From: Stenopsyche tienmushanensis
Taxonomy: Eukaryota > Arthropoda > Insecta > Trichoptera > Stenopsychidae
Assembly: GCA_008973525.1 (NCBI GenBank)
Contig: WACJ01000001.1
Location: forward strand, 310,001 to 374,000
Direction of reading: 5' to 3'
Length of the DNA: 64,000 nt
This document shows positions 1 through 11,303 of the stretch, piece by piece (within the stretch, counting starts at the first letter, position 1; every line of letters starts with the position of its first letter). A model generated the notes under the pieces. It did no database searches and had not been told where the DNA came from. It saw nothing but the letters and a program-made list of their open reading frames with translations. Position numbers and translations under genes: made by a program.

Positions 1-1246
1 TTTTTTTTTTTGTTCATATTTAGGGGTTGAAAATTCGCCCTAAATTCGGCCTTGAACTTTTATAATGTTTGTAAGTATATATGCGGTATTCGAACGTGAT
101 CCACCAGCACTTAACGTGCAAATGAGTCTGAAGCTCTCGATAAATAAGTCAGCCAAAGTACCAATTTCCTCCAAGTTCACAAACCGTAGAGAGAACTTAC
201 AATTTGAGAGCAGCCAACCGCTAAAGTTTCGCAACTTAGATTGTTCCCATCCCAATTAAGGGATCATTAAAAATCCACTGAACAAATTCACACGACCCTG
301 CCTTGAATGTTCTACCCGCGCAAACGGAACCGAAACTAATCACGTCATGCAAACATTCTATATTTAGGCTTTCAAATGTACATCTTTGAATACCGTGTTA
401 TATTATTGCCCTTAAATCGGGAACAAGGGCCTTTAAATGAGTGAATGCTGATAAATACAATTTTCCATTTCAGCACAAAAGGCTTGGATGACGCAATTCC
501 TTTTGGACTGGTTTATAAATATCTCAATGTCTGAGGCAACACAATATTGTAATCAGAAAAGCACCCCATTTAAAACCCCTTTATTTAAATAATTACTTTA
601 TATTGCACCACCCACAAGACGCCCACGTATAAAACTTTGAATATGTAATCCACAGCACAAACGACATAAAATTACAACACATTATTTTTCTTCAGCATCG
701 CCTAATAATAACCCCCCTGAAAGTTTTTGATGAGTATCGATCGATGATAATTTGGTTTAAATGCAGATTGTGAGATTTTTTTAAGCATGTAAGTAAATTT
801 ATAAGATTATATTTATAAATATTGCCTACTAAGAAATAAAACACTTGCAGAAAAATATGAACATCTTTTTAACTTAACATTTACCTCAACATCTTAACGA
901 TCTGACACCAGTGTAACCTAGAAAACAGGCAAGACACGAGAAAAAAAATCTATATATGGTTTCTTCAAGAAAGAAACAGGCCATGAAAGCAAAGTTGTTT
1001 TAAACAAGGAGATAACAAAATAGAATACTTTGTTGCTAGCAAGGGATATTTAAAACGCTTTAAAATCATCATGGAATACGTTTGATGATGATAATAGATT
1101 TTTTTAAAACATGAAACCTTGTAAATCACATCAATACTTAATTCTTTTTAAAAAGTTTCAGACAATCTGACATTGTCTTGCAAAACGTTTAAAGGATTAC
1201 CGTGAATCTACCAGAAAGCTAGATAATAAAAATTTAACCAAATATA
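1..1246. other. AT-rich DNA, no gene seen
   Basis: The window opens with a T run of 11. Short frames here (at most 71 codons, on both strands around 40-259) show no domain or codon pattern I recognise. I see no repeat shared with the rest of the window, apart from a short match of the first 40 bases (reverse complement) to a stretch near 59,685. Confidence 0.5.
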
Positions 1247-1262
1247 GATATATATATATATA
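1247..1262. repeat. TA microsatellite
   Basis: Uninterrupted TA dinucleotides immediately left of the transposase-tail fragment at 1264. TA is also the target of Tc1/mariner elements, so this may be an expanded target site. That link is inference. Confidence 0.8.
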
Positions 1263-1263
1263 C

Positions 1264-1391
1264 AGGGTGACTGGGGACAAAAAATCCAGTGGTGTCAGGT
1301 CTGGAGACCTTTTGGGGAAAACCCGCATGCCCGCGTCGTGACCGGTTAAGGCCCAGATCATCTCGAAAACTCTCTTACAAAACAAACGCAA
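1264..1391 (-). pseudogene. Tc1/mariner-like transposase fragment (third acidic-residue region)
   Basis: On the minus strand the frame reads ...KRSPDLTPLDF. This is the SPDLTPLDFF signature that precedes the third catalytic region in many insect Tc1/mariner-type transposases, which usually continue into FLWG. Here it runs into an unrelated tail (LSPVT) instead. The upstream 30 residues do not match the family well, so only the motif is secure. Two further copies of the same short module lie at 1704 and 1769. Confidence 0.5.
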
Positions 1392-1703
1392 CCAGCGTTG
1401 AAGTAATTAATATCAGGGGATGGTTCCAAGAAACATTCTCCTGCTTCATCGTGGCTGCTGCAAAAATTGCTGGGGGAAGGGGGGGGGTGATGACGACTCG
1501 CTACCGGTTCCGGATGGACAACAAAAAGTAAGTATTTGAGACTCTAAATATAAAACTAGTTCCGGATGCCAGTAATCGCCTCGAGCTGACTAGAATTACA
1601 ACAGCAAGAACTCTAATCTTAGAAACTCTGAGCGAGGCCGGCATTGCAACATCACGAAGTTACCAATATACAATATACAAGGTGCGTCTCCAGGTAAATA
1701 AAT

Positions 1704-1791
1704 CCAGCGGTGTCAGGTCTGGAGACCGTGCAAGCCTTGGAATAGTACACGTCCCTAGACAAAAAAATCCAGCGGTGTCAGGTCTGGAGAC
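1704..1791 (-). repeat. Two more copies of the SPDLTPLDF module
   Basis: CAGCGGTGTCAGGTCTGGAG occurs at 1705-1724 and 1770-1789; one-base variant CAGTGGTGTCAGGTCTGGAG lies at 1287-1306. Read on the minus strand each gives a SPDLTPLD-type peptide. Flanks on both sides differ between the three, so each is a clipped fragment of a transposase, not a tandem gene. Confidence 0.6.
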
Positions 1792-2400
1792 GAAATTCTA
1801 ATCGATGGAATAAACGCCGCCTTTGCAAAAAATAAAAAAAATGCTACTTCATTCAATTACAACTGAAGTGGCAACACAAAAGTGGCCAATTTGAACAAAT
1901 TTTGTAAATAAATTTAATGAAAACATCGTAATCATAAAACAGTATTTTCTTAACCCTGACCCTAGCGAACCTGTACCTCTTCAAATTTAACAACTTATTG
2001 ATTGATTTGTATGATATATAGCATATCGTTGGAAAGAGAATAATCTAAAGAACTATTTGAAACTAAATTTAGTTCAAAATAGTTCTTAGTTTTTTTGTTT
2101 AAAGAATTTAGAAGTTGACATTTTTCATTCGTTTGCATATTTTTTTGTAACTTTGGAAGTTTAAATGTATTTTTTAAGCCAATTGCATAAAATAATAATT
2201 TATTTAGATTAAAAATACATTTCAAAATACAAAAACAGTTAATTTATGCTAATACGACCACAGATTAAAAAGTTATGATGATTGCAATGTGATTTTTTTT
2301 TAATGTTGGAACAACCCTGACACTAGTATCATTCGTGATCGCATTGTGTGAGCCACCTATACGTACTAATCACTGTGGTGGCTTACGCAATCATAGAGAT
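1792..2400. other. AT-rich DNA, no gene seen
   Basis: Long A/T runs and stops in all frames. The 76-codon minus frame at 1995-2225 is K/N/L-rich low-complexity translation and has no recognisable motif. Confidence 0.5.
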
Positions 2401-2690
2401 CTCCTTATAACTTATGCAAAAAGCCCTATGTGCCCTAAAAGAGGAGGGAGTGGCCACAATGTTTGTGTATCCAACCGGTCCGCCTTTCAGACCGCTGACA
2501 CTTCGAATGAACGCCTCGCGATCGAATGCCATGCAAAAAATCCCCGCATGGGCTTTTCGAGATCAGAAAAAACCCAAACCTACGTAGCAAAGCCCTAATG
2601 CCTGTGTCCTGTGAGAAACAGAGACGTCCAGTAATTTGGAGCGACTTTCAAGCGGTGCTTACCAAAGGGAAGAATTATTGCGTCTGAAGG
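2400..2690 (-). pseudogene. R1-like LINE ORF2 C-terminal relic
   Basis: Read on the minus strand, an SxxLFLTGH-like stretch (from WTSLFLTGH) is followed by FDREAFIRSVSGLKGG and HTNIVATP-like sequence. This is the same C-terminal segment that is best preserved at 62.9-63.1 kb, where it reads ADHVLWTCPGMASDR. The Cys-His knuckle residues are largely lost and at least one stop interrupts the frame. R1-type LINEs carry a CCHC-like motif at this place downstream of the reverse transcriptase. One of at least eight short copies in the window. Confidence 0.6.
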
Positions 2691-2699
2691 AAACAGAAC

Positions 2700-4595
2700 G
2701 ATCTGTTTATCTGATATATATCATACATTATCTCTATTGATAGATATAATGTGCTCTTCGATGCGTTCACTTCGATGGCCCGCTGGGGCGTTCAATAGTA
2801 AAACTAGCAAAATTCAGGCCTGCCATCTTTAATATCGAACGTATTTGAGTTCAATTAATGTAAATCTTTTTTTCCAAGAATAATATGATCCAGAACAATG
2901 ATAAAATATTATGGTAATATTTTAATGAATCAGTGGCTGTCGTTTATGAAAATAAATATTTAAATGAATAACTGTTTCCCTGGGGAATAAAATCGTTTAT
3001 ATTAAATTTAAATCCCTTTATATTATACATCTCAAATTAATGATAATGGAAAGCTTGTCTTCTCCATTGGTCAACAAGACCCATCGGACAAACAATCTTG
3101 CAAGATAAATTTCCATCCCGATAATTATTCGCCGACCTAGACCCCTGAATGTAGATTAAAGGGTATTGTTCGAGGACATCTTCATTGTAAACTAAATAAT
3201 ACAGGCTGCTGAAAAATATTATTATTTGTTCTATTAAATCTACTATTAAATTATGAGAGAGCCTTAGGGAGTCTAATTCACAAATTTGAACCCTTGTATT
3301 TGAAAAAAAAACGAATTTCATCCCTCATAATTAAGACGTCCCGCAGAGCAGATGGATGCTTGTAATTTAAACTACCCATCATGTTTGTAAAATGAATAAA
3401 AGTATAATTCCAAGACGACGTGAACTAATGTCTGGATTTATGCGAAGATTTAAGGGTTGTTTGATTGCTAAATTTTTGCGTTTTAAAACAGAGTGTTGTA
3501 ATTTCGAATGAGAATTTTTATGCAAAAATGGTAGAATACATTTTCGCCTTTTTTATGGTTGTTTGCCAAGTTTAATTTTTGGCTTTGGGAAGCATTTTTT
3601 CCGTTTAATATTGTAATGAAGGCATAAAGTCGTTGAAAAAGCCTCCGGGACCTCCGTTACGTGTTATTAGCTTCGCACATGTTTCAAAATGTACATTTTT
3701 TTTAATGTGAACCCCCAATGCAACCTGTCATTATGCGAATCCTTGCGGAATACTAATTTATGTGTTAAATTGGCATGGAAATAACATTAAAATATGTATG
3801 CAAAAAAATTATACCTTTATATGGAAGATTTATTTTTTGCGACACCCGATACATGAAGTACTCACCTGAAAATTGACAATAAAAATATTATTATTGATAT
3901 TTTTTTGTTCGACAATAGATGGCAGAAAAATATTATTTTATTGTGTACTGTAAAAGAAAATATCGAGCATCTATGAACAGTTTTTCATACTACTGAAGAA
4001 AATATTTGAAGCAAAAATGGTTTACAACTTAGATAAATGATTCGAAAACTAAATATATTTTTAAAAAAATGTAAATACATTAATAAATAAATTTATTTTT
4101 GGAATTATTAAATAAATACATTTTAATAAAATTTATAAAAAAATATTTAAATAATATTAGATAATACAACGTATCGAAAAAGATTTTAGTTTTTCTTTTT
4201 TTCTTACATCAAAATATCTATTTAATGGGAAAACATGAAAAATAATAACTCTATATTTCCGATGCTGCCCGAGGCTACGTGTCGTTCGCCTTTACGATAT
4301 ATTTTTTCTTCTTTTGGGATTGGCTGAAAATCCACGTTAAACGATTTATATCTCGGAAGAAAATGAAAACGCTTTAATCAACGTATTCCCAAATCTTGTT
4401 CTGTAAATAGCCGATCCGAAAAAATATATCTCAAATGCGAAATAAATTCATCAAATCGGGCAAAATTTACTTAATATTGCGCAATGTATCCATTTCTGTA
4501 TCTCAATTTTATTTAAAAATATTCCATTATGGCATTCCTTAAAAATATTGTGTTTAATCAGTTGATGAGTAATCTCGCATATATGCGTTCGGACT
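2700..4595. other. AT-rich DNA, no gene seen
   Basis: Mostly A/T runs. The minus frame at 3037-3321 (94 codons) shows no recognised domain. No terminal inverted repeats or target duplications were spotted. Confidence 0.5.
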
Positions 4596-4599
4596 CGAG

Positions 4600-4770
4600 T
4601 GATACAGTTAGGGCATTCTCGCGCATTGAGTGCGAAGATTAGTGATTCTGAGAGAGAGACGGAAAGAGTGTCTTGCGTCTCATCATACACTCGTACATGA
4701 AAGGCAAGGTCGTGCTGTAAAGGCACCCCTACACGTCTAAATATTCTCAAATATTGCGAAAAGCGATCCA
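4600..4770 (-). repeat. Dispersed repeat F, copy 1
   Basis: The reverse complement of this stretch matches 19190-19310 closely: both share GTGTATGATGAGACGCAAGA and a run coding FRRVGVPLQHD in one frame. Looser copies lie near 48,060-48,200 and 51,780-51,920, which keep the CTCTCCGTCTCTGT core. The shared peptide may only reflect nucleotide identity. I do not recognise the parent element. Confidence 0.6.
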
Positions 4771-4889
4771 TAGCGCTTCATTTTTAATGTCATGCTTCTA
4801 TTTCTAATACTTTATTATTATTTATTTAAATCATTATTTCAAACAAAAATTTATTTAAATGATTCTAACGCTATTGTATCGATTGTCTC

Positions 4890-6850
4890 CAACGATGACC
4901 GTCGCGGCGGAATGAGGTTGCCACAATAGATCAGCGAAATCCTTTATTTTATCAATTTGTAGCACACTGGGGTTGTGGAACCGGCGACAAGCAACAAGCG
5001 ACTTGCGGGGTCAATGCGACATGGAGAGTAGTCACTGTCGACGTTCCTTTCGTGACTACTTGTTCTAACAACCCATCTTCTCGCCTTCGACTTTGTTAAC
5101 TTTTTTTCCAACACCTAGCAACCAGCGTTGCATGGCGATGCTAGGGGAACCCCCCTCCTCTTCTGCCGCCACCCGGCTACTAATTAAGTATTGCACTAAG
5201 GTGGCAGCAATATGTCCCTCTTGGGCTCTTCCGTTGTCTTCTGAGCTCATGAGTATCAGCTCGGTGGAGATGTTTCCATTGGTCGTCTTTTCCTACGTTT
5301 GGCATCCTCTTTCACTTGTGTATTTGCACTACGCACTCCATGCTCTAGCATCCTTGAGCATTGGAGGAATCATATTGTTAGGCGAGAACGTATTTGCTCC
5401 CAGTTCCTCATGTAGAGTATATATTTTAACGCTTCGTGCTGGACAGACGAATATCGTGTGTACGGCATCGTCATTACCCACTCCACAGTGACGGCATTCC
5501 GAGCCTGCGTCTCTTCCTATTTTAGTGGCTACCAAAGCAGTCATGCCTGGTAAGGACCCTGGGTTAGGTGATAACAGAGCTGAACATGTTTCCTTTTGCT
5601 CCACGCCTCCAGGTCACTTAATTCATCTGTATGTCCACTAACCTTTCGTGGAGCTGTCCCATCGGGGCTGCCTTACCACCATCGTAGTTTATCTGGTCGC
5701 CTTCTTTGTTTGTCCTTTTTGAGCCGCCTGTCGCTTTTGGGCGAGCAGGTCAATTGGCGATATGGCAGTCAGTGCCAGAATAGCGTCTTTTGACACTGTA
5801 TGGTATGCAGCAGCCACCCTGATCGCATTTCTTCTCTGGACTCTGGCCATGTTGAGCCTGGCTCATATTGGCACATCGAATGCACCACAGTTTTTGAGCT
5901 TCCGATGTTAGGCATCAACCTGTCCAGATCCTCCGCGATGTTGGCCGCCTTCTCCGTATGTGGGGTAAAGCGGAGCTTGTCGTCGATTTCCAGCCCAATT
6001 ATCGAATGGATCTTGAAAATTTGATTTCACGTCCATCTATCGTCAGAAATGGAGGTTCAACAGTCCTTCCGTCTTTTGGACAGCGAGCTCCAGTCCAGCT
6101 CCTGTTAACCATTTCTTCGCTTTTCGCATTGTGTCTTCATAAGTTACTCGCAGGACCTCCGCAGATTTGGCAACGACTAGGAGAGCCACATCATTAGCGA
6201 AGGCGATCATTTTGGAGCCTTCTATAAGTGGTCGTTGTGCCTGGTGTACAACGGTGTTCATTCGTGAAGTTAACTCTTCATCATTCTAACAAGGTAAGGT
6301 GGAGCGTCAATTTGGTTCAAAGTCTTGGAGATCAAATGCCATCTGGCTGAATTGAATGCGTTCTTCGCATCCAGAGCAATCATGATAACTTGTCCACTGG
6401 CCTTGGCGCTACTTTGCTACGTCCGCTTCATAGCTTCCACAATTTGATTTATGGCGTCGATGGTGGAACGGCTCAAACGAAAGCCAAACTGCAGGGCAGC
6501 TAGGAGTTGCCTTATTCCCTTTGGGAGTAAGCACAAGCTTCTGCCTTTTCCACGATGCTGGAAAGACTCCTCCCTTTAGGCAGGTATTGCTACCTGATAA
6601 CTTTGTTAGGGACGCCATCCAGTCCCAGAGCTACTACATCAGCATCGACAGGAATGACCCGTGCACCAGGAATGGAACTATTGCAGAGAAAATCGACAGG
6701 GTTCCTCCTTGCAGTGTTTCTCTCTCAAAAAACAATATCCAAATTAACTTTCCGCAGTGCTTCACACACTACCCACCCATCAACAGACAACCGTCCAATC
6801 TGGACCCGATGCTGACCAGAAACGTCTCGACTGACGGCCATCTTCCTTCT
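4890..6850 (-). pseudogene. R1-like non-LTR retrotransposon ORF2 relic with 3' UTR
   Basis: Minus-strand order, 5' to 3': GLDGVPNKVI and VFPASWKRQKLVLTPKGNK (fingers/palm entry of the reverse transcriptase, about 6.65-6.53 kb); AFANDVALLV (motif C, with N for the first catalytic D, about 6.19 kb); LGLEIDDKLRFTPH (thumb region, about 5.97 kb); KDAILALTAISPIDLL (about 5.77 kb); CRHCGVGNDDAVHTIFVCP (C-terminal zinc knuckle, about 5.49 kb). A non-coding tail with AATAAAGG follows at about 4.95 kb. Frames change repeatedly and motifs A and B are missing, so the copy is dead. The order is that of R1-clade LINEs. Clade assignment is from motif style only. Confidence 0.8.
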
Positions 6851-6976
6851 TCAGGTGATCTTTACCGTGGAGCGCCCGGGCTCAGGCTGACATACAATCA
6901 TGCCGACTGGAACCAACTGAGATCCCATCTTGATGGCAAAATTTCTTCAAAATACATAATATTCGGCCTTCAATAA
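6620..6976 (+). other. Possible inverted 5' part of the same LINE
   Basis: A plus-strand open frame spans 6521-6976. Its last part reads LTYNHADWNQLRSHLDG, which resembles the spacer between endonuclease and reverse transcriptase in LINE ORF2 proteins (Y..ADW..F...LD). It runs opposite to the reverse transcriptase just to its left. The minus strand is also partly open here, so the plus frame may be a shadow. Confidence 0.3.
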
Positions 6977-7379
6977 ATGCTAGGTCTTGAGAGTAAAGTG
7001 GATTTTTGTGGACGATATGTGGTGGACATACGAATATAGCAGCTTAAAACTAATTCACCAATCAAAGAGTTAAATCGGATTTGCTAGAACAAAATCATGA
7101 TTTTATACAAAATTTCTTTAAATAAAAAAATTCCAGGCATGTTAATCATTTTTTGAGCTCGGCGAAAAAATTGAAATGCTTTCATAAATCAACTGGGTGT
7201 TTCCTGTTCATTATGGAAGTTTGATTGAGACGCTTTATTCGAAGTAATTTCTGCCTCTGACAGGTTCTGCCTCGAAATAAAAAATCTTATATTCCGTGTA
7301 TTAATTTTCAAACTTTCGACGACATTTTTTCTTGTTCGGAAAATCTTAATAATCGAGTCCGTAAAAATGTAGCCAACGT

Positions 7380-7600
7380 AGAATTACAAATTTTCATTAA
7401 AATGTTTATGAGGGATGAAACAAGTTGCGGTCTGAATTTCAGAACATTTATGTTCCATTAAGTTCAATTAGCCAAACAGTTTTACAAAATTCAGATTGAT
7501 CAGAAGCTTTCTTCTGTTGTATTTTTATTTATCACTAAAAATATTGTACAGCAAAATTCCGGGTTATATTTGAATTACCCCCGTTCATTCATATTTTGAG
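7380..7600 (+). mobile_element. Mariner 3' end fragment
   Basis: The stretch 7515-7590 matches, in inverted orientation, the terminal part of the mariner relic at 38.58 kb. Shared bases include TGTACAGCAAAATTCCGG and TTATATTTGAAT. At 38.58 kb this sequence lies next to a TACGAGGG end, typical of some mariner inverted repeats. Upstream sequence here is too decayed to read as transposase. Confidence 0.5.
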
Positions 7601-7615
7601 CTTATTAAAGGTTTT

Positions 7616-8107
7616 GACCAAGTGTTGGTATAGTGGCTTAGATCCTGGACTCTTGTTGCAAAGGTTCGGGTTCAAATCCAGATTGTGGAAAAAATTTTTC
7701 ACCGTACCAACAAATTTGGGAGATCGGAAATATTAATATTTCTGATCGATCGTCTCGATCCAGGTTTACCCTGATTTCCTGGATTAGAAAAAGTAAATTC
7801 TGAGGCGATTAATAAAGTCGTGCAGGGACGCCCATGAGTGAGTAATTGAATTTGCAACAATAATTAAATTATCATTTATATATATAATGATAATTTCGCT
7901 ACTCACTCATAGATTCTCTCCTCTCCTACCTTTCCAAATAATCCTATCCTTACTTTACCACGTGTGGAAGGCAACGGGAAACCACCACATTAAAATCATC
8001 TCCCAAGTAAGATCTCCTATGGAGATCACCCTATATCCGTTATCGGATATGACACATCAAAGATTCATGCTTTGATGGACGTCATAAGGATTTAAAAAAA
8101 AAAAAAA
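7616..8107 (+). mobile_element. tRNA-derived SINE with poly(A) tail
   Basis: The head carries RNA polymerase III promoter boxes: an A box-like TGGTATAGTGG at 7626-7636 (as in Asp/Gly/Glu tRNAs) and a B box GGGTTCAAATCC at 7668-7679. A roughly 400-bp body follows, with GGAAGGCAACGGGAAACCAC near 7967, a sequence I associate with insect SINE tails. It ends in an uninterrupted A run of 17. The duplication AAAGGTTTT flanks it at 7607-7615 and 8108-8116, as expected for LINE-mediated insertion. No protein is encoded; the 62-codon frame at 7887 is incidental. Confidence 0.8.
7834..7910. repeat. Nested inverted repeat inside the SINE
   Basis: Outer arms ATGAGTGAGTA (7834-7844) and TACTCACTCAT (7900-7910) enclose inner arms AAATTATCATT (7866-7876) and AATGATAATTT (7886-7896). 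Both pairs are perfect. Only about 10 bases separate the inner arms. The transcript could fold into a long hairpin. Confidence 0.8.
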
Positions 8108-8116
8108 AAAGGTTTT

Positions 8117-9005
8117 AAAAATGTTCAGCTCATAATATTTTTTTATTTAACCATAAAATATTGCTCTAAACATTCGCTCAAAGATTTTCACTTACGTAAT
8201 CTTCCAGTTTATTGATTTTTTACCACACATTTATATCTTCTATGATATAATCTACTTGATTTTATCATCCAATTTACAGTAGACGAAAAAATCAGAGCTT
8301 CAAGCTGTTATTTTTTTCATTTCGGTTTTTGTTGCGGTTCAGTTCCAAACATTTATATCGGTTCGGTTACGGTTTTCGTTGACATTTGTATTAAAAATAT
8401 AGGATATTTTACTCCTTTTTTATAATATTATAAATTCATTGAAGTTCAAAGCTCACAACACTAGGAAATAAATTAAAATCCGGGAGTTTTTAAGAAAATT
8501 TTAAAAATCTCTGTTGAGAGAATTTATATATATATTTCTCAAATTGACATCTATTTTTGTAGACACATCGCATAGATAAATAGGTCATGTTTGGAGCTTC
8601 TGTCCGCATAATAGATCTGGGGATTCCCAATGCTCAAGGGCTATTACCATAATGCGACTATTCGTAGTCTAGGATTATTGTAGACTGTTCAGCTAAGCCC
8701 CATGCAACGCCTTAAACTTTCATTGAAGCATGTCCCTAAATTCTCCTTAAACAATATAGGCTCTGTTGGCAATATATGGGCATCTTTTATGACATGACTG
8801 CTTATATTTATTTCGACGAAAGCGACGAAACTACCCCAGTGGGATGATAAATAACACTAAGACAACTGTAAATCTGCGACCGATTTTATATTATATCAAA
8901 ATCTCATTGATTAAATATGAGGTTAGTCTTAAAATTACCCAATCTAAAACATATTATTATGATAAAAAAACACCTATTTTATAAAGCTTAAGTTTCTAGT
9001 TTGAA
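8117..9005. other. AT-rich DNA, no gene seen
   Basis: Nothing recognised on either strand: stops are frequent and no copy of this stretch was found elsewhere in the window. Confidence 0.5.
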
Positions 9006-9009
9006 AACG

Positions 9010-9310
9010 CTACGTTGTTCAGTATTTGTTTGGCAGCCATCAATAGTGAACGTTCTCAGTGAATTTGGTCATCATTATGTAATACAATTTAAAATGTTTC
9101 AATCCACCCAATATCAAAATCGAGCTAGATTCTACTCTCTGAAAGTCTGCTCCTTCGTTTACCCACAGCACCTGACTTATTTCGACTTTTATCACTGAAT
9201 GAATGAAATCATAAACGTGTTCCGTCGTTCATCGCAGCCGACTCGTAAGTCCGAACCATTGCTACGAATTGCACCGCGATGGATCTTCATCGATCATGCA
9301 TCTCAATCCA
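9010..9310 (+). repeat. Dispersed repeat C, copy 1
   Basis: The left half (9035-9165) matches 21135-21290 in the same orientation, for example TAGATTCTACTCTC. The right half (9170-9300) matches the reverse complement of 43317-43440 (CGTGTTCCGTCG, CCGACTCGT). A related left-half piece occurs at about 43,160-43,200, just upstream of a mariner N-terminus. The parent element is not recognised. Confidence 0.6.
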
Positions 9311-9399
9311 AACAGTATCTAATACAAGCTCTAGATGAGTCTGTTCGTTTATTTACAACAGAGGCACAGATATCAGACAGCAACTGACGGGATTGAGGG

Positions 9400-10085
9400 T
9401 TCATTATAATCGAACCCATTTCCTGCGCTGCTGTGTAGTCTGTTCTGGGTTACCTCGGACTAGCTACTCAAAGAGGGTCTTCCACTGATTCTTTAGCCTC
9501 ACGAGAAACGCTACGCTCAGAGCGTCCAGGTGCCCATCCCTTTTGCTCCGCGCCCTCCAGGGAAGGCGAGGTTTCCGCGGGAGAGACCAGCTTCAGATCA
9601 CGTGCACCCGAAGGTGCGATAGAGGAGGAAGGACAAAGTGAACACGCGGATGTACTTTCGCGGGTTCACTGCCACCATGAGTCCAACTTCAGTTTGAAGG
9701 GGGCTGCAGCAGATGACGGACTGCAGGAGCTACCCCTTCCCCCATGGTACTCGTATTGTTCCGGTAATTCTTAGTACCTAGCCACGGAGATGAGTTGCCC
9801 TTCGAACAGCCTAAAACCGTTCTCCCCTGTTTACCTAGGCTGTTGAGGATAGTGGTGGATAGTGGTAATCGGCTTTTCCACACACCCCATCATGGGTGTG
9901 CATCATAGGGTGACCTGCGCACCCAACTCATGTTAGCTGGGATACCCCAGCTGCGTTTGATGAGCTATGCTAATCCGACGAGGCTACTTTCGTGCACCTC
10001 TACTCCACATCATTACCCCAGGGGTTCAACAATTGCCCACGAGCGTAGGGTGGACTTTTATGTGTGGGCATCGTGGAGTCTAACA
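9400..10085 (+). repeat. Repeat D, MITE-free copy
   Basis: The reverse complement matches 24690-25590: shared CTGCGCACCCAA, GAGCGTAGGG, TGGCTAGGTACTA, AATACGAGTACCAT and GGCTGGGCACC-type blocks in the same order. At 9833-9840 this copy has a single ACCTAGGC where the other copy holds a 225-bp hAT MITE. It has no long frame. In the 24.7-kb copy it adjoins R1-like reverse transcriptase sequence, so it may be part of a LINE, but this is not shown. Confidence 0.7.
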
Positions 10086-10104
10086 CGCATCCGAGTTTTT
10101 TTAA

Positions 10105-10495
10105 AACAGTAAAATATTGTGTGGCTGACCTTAAACGAGACCATACGAGTTGTCAAGACGAACATCGTAGTGGTCGATCAAATGAGATGACCACGTCAGA
10201 AATTATGAATAAATCCACAAAATAGTATGGGATGACCCTCGACGGAATTTGCGTAAGCTAGCAGACATGATAGGCATTCCAAAATGTGCTATACGTTGCA
10301 TATTGACTGAAAATTTGAACATGAGAAAGCTGTGCGTAGGATGGGTGCCGCGTTTGCTCACAATGGAACAAAAACAGCATCGTTTCAATTGAGTCTTTGG
10401 CGATGCTTCACAGTAATAAAGTCGAATTTTTGCATCGTTCCAAAACCATAGATGAAACGTGGGGAATGGATTTATAAAATTCGGGACCAGCAAAA
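10105..10495 (+). pseudogene. Mariner transposase N-terminal half, relic
   Basis: Plus-strand translation gives DDPRRNLRKLADMIGIPKC, then ENLNMRKLCVGWVPRLLTMEQ (read in two parts). This is the second helix-turn-helix and linker of mariner transposases (ARWVPRLLT). Further on, KVEFLHRSKTIDETW is the run-up to the first catalytic aspartate. Several stops and frame changes are present. The copy breaks at about 10.49 kb, where an R1-like LINE fragment begins. Confidence 0.75.
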
Positions 10496-10499
10496 ACAT

Positions 10500-10795
10500 G
10501 GAATTAATATCCATGCTCTCGAGGATAAACTCATTTTCAACTTTAAGTGGCCATTTGCGCTCTGAGCACAGGGGAGAAACTAGCTAGATTTTTTAACTTA
10601 AAAATAAAAAAATGCTAATATATATACATTTTGTAAATTAAAACTAGATAAATAAATTAGTAAGACAGATAAGTATAATAGAAAAACCACAGGTACACAT
10701 TTATTATTGCCACAAAAAGCACTAAAAGAGAACGGAGTGGCCGTAGAGTCTGTGTGCACAAACGGTCCGCTTTTCGGATCGCTGATACGATAAAT
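10500..10795 (-). pseudogene. R1-like LINE 3' fragment inside a mariner relic
   Basis: On the minus strand it carries the DREA.IR.VSGLKGG-type C-terminal segment (about 10.79-10.74 kb). A 3' region with CACTTGCGCTCTGAGC-type sequence (here GGCCATTTGCGCTCTGAGC on the plus strand) follows. The same arrangement occurs at 20.81-21.10 kb and inside both 1.85-kb repeats. Confidence 0.65.
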
Positions 10796-11062
10796 GCATA
10801 TATGGCCAAAATCAATGAGTTAAATTCCGAAGATTTCGCCAGATTTAGCCCCCTCGGATTATTTTCATCAGACTTGAAAAATAGCTCGGTGGCAAAATAT
10901 TTGCCAACAGCGGTGAAACCAACAGCAGTTGATGGCTATTTTGAGGAGCTCGACTGTTCTCACTATAAACAGGGTATCGAAGCTATTGAATATCGCTGGG
11001 AAAGTGCATCAAGCCATCGGATATTTCTGAGACTACCTTCGTAAATCTTAACTTGCATCCAA
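10796..11062 (+). pseudogene. Mariner transposase C-terminal relic
   Basis: The frame reads ARFSPLGLFSSDLKNS, a degraded PxSPDLAPSDYxLF motif around the third catalytic position. AVDGYFEELDCSHYKQGIEA and IEYRWE follow, the C-terminal block of mariner transposases (YF..L...Y..GI..LE.RWEKCI). The D of the catalytic motif is not preserved in its normal context. With 10105-10495 it forms one mariner split by LINE sequence. Confidence 0.75.
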
Positions 11063-11303
11063 TTTAGTTCAGAATAAGTTTTGGCTTAGTGCTGTTTTCT
11101 ATCTGTGAAATCCCAAAATGCAACTTTTAAAGCACCTCATAAATTGTCTTTGTTTTGCGGAACAAACAAGTCGATTTTGAAATCACGAAAATGTGAGAAC
11201 ACCTTGCAAAATATTCGACTTTATCGCATAAATTATAATGGATTCATGATTTATTAATACTATTATTTAATTTCAAATAAATATGTTCACTTTAAGATAA
11301 ATA

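Noticed and set aside
5093..5491. 132-codon plus-strand frame
   Set aside because: The opposite strand carries the R1-like zinc-knuckle region (CRHCGVGNDDAVHTIFVCP), so this is antisense to a recognised relic.
7617..7690. Functional tRNA gene
   Set aside because: A and B boxes are present but no clean acceptor or anticodon stem could be drawn, and the segment heads a SINE with poly(A) and a target duplication.
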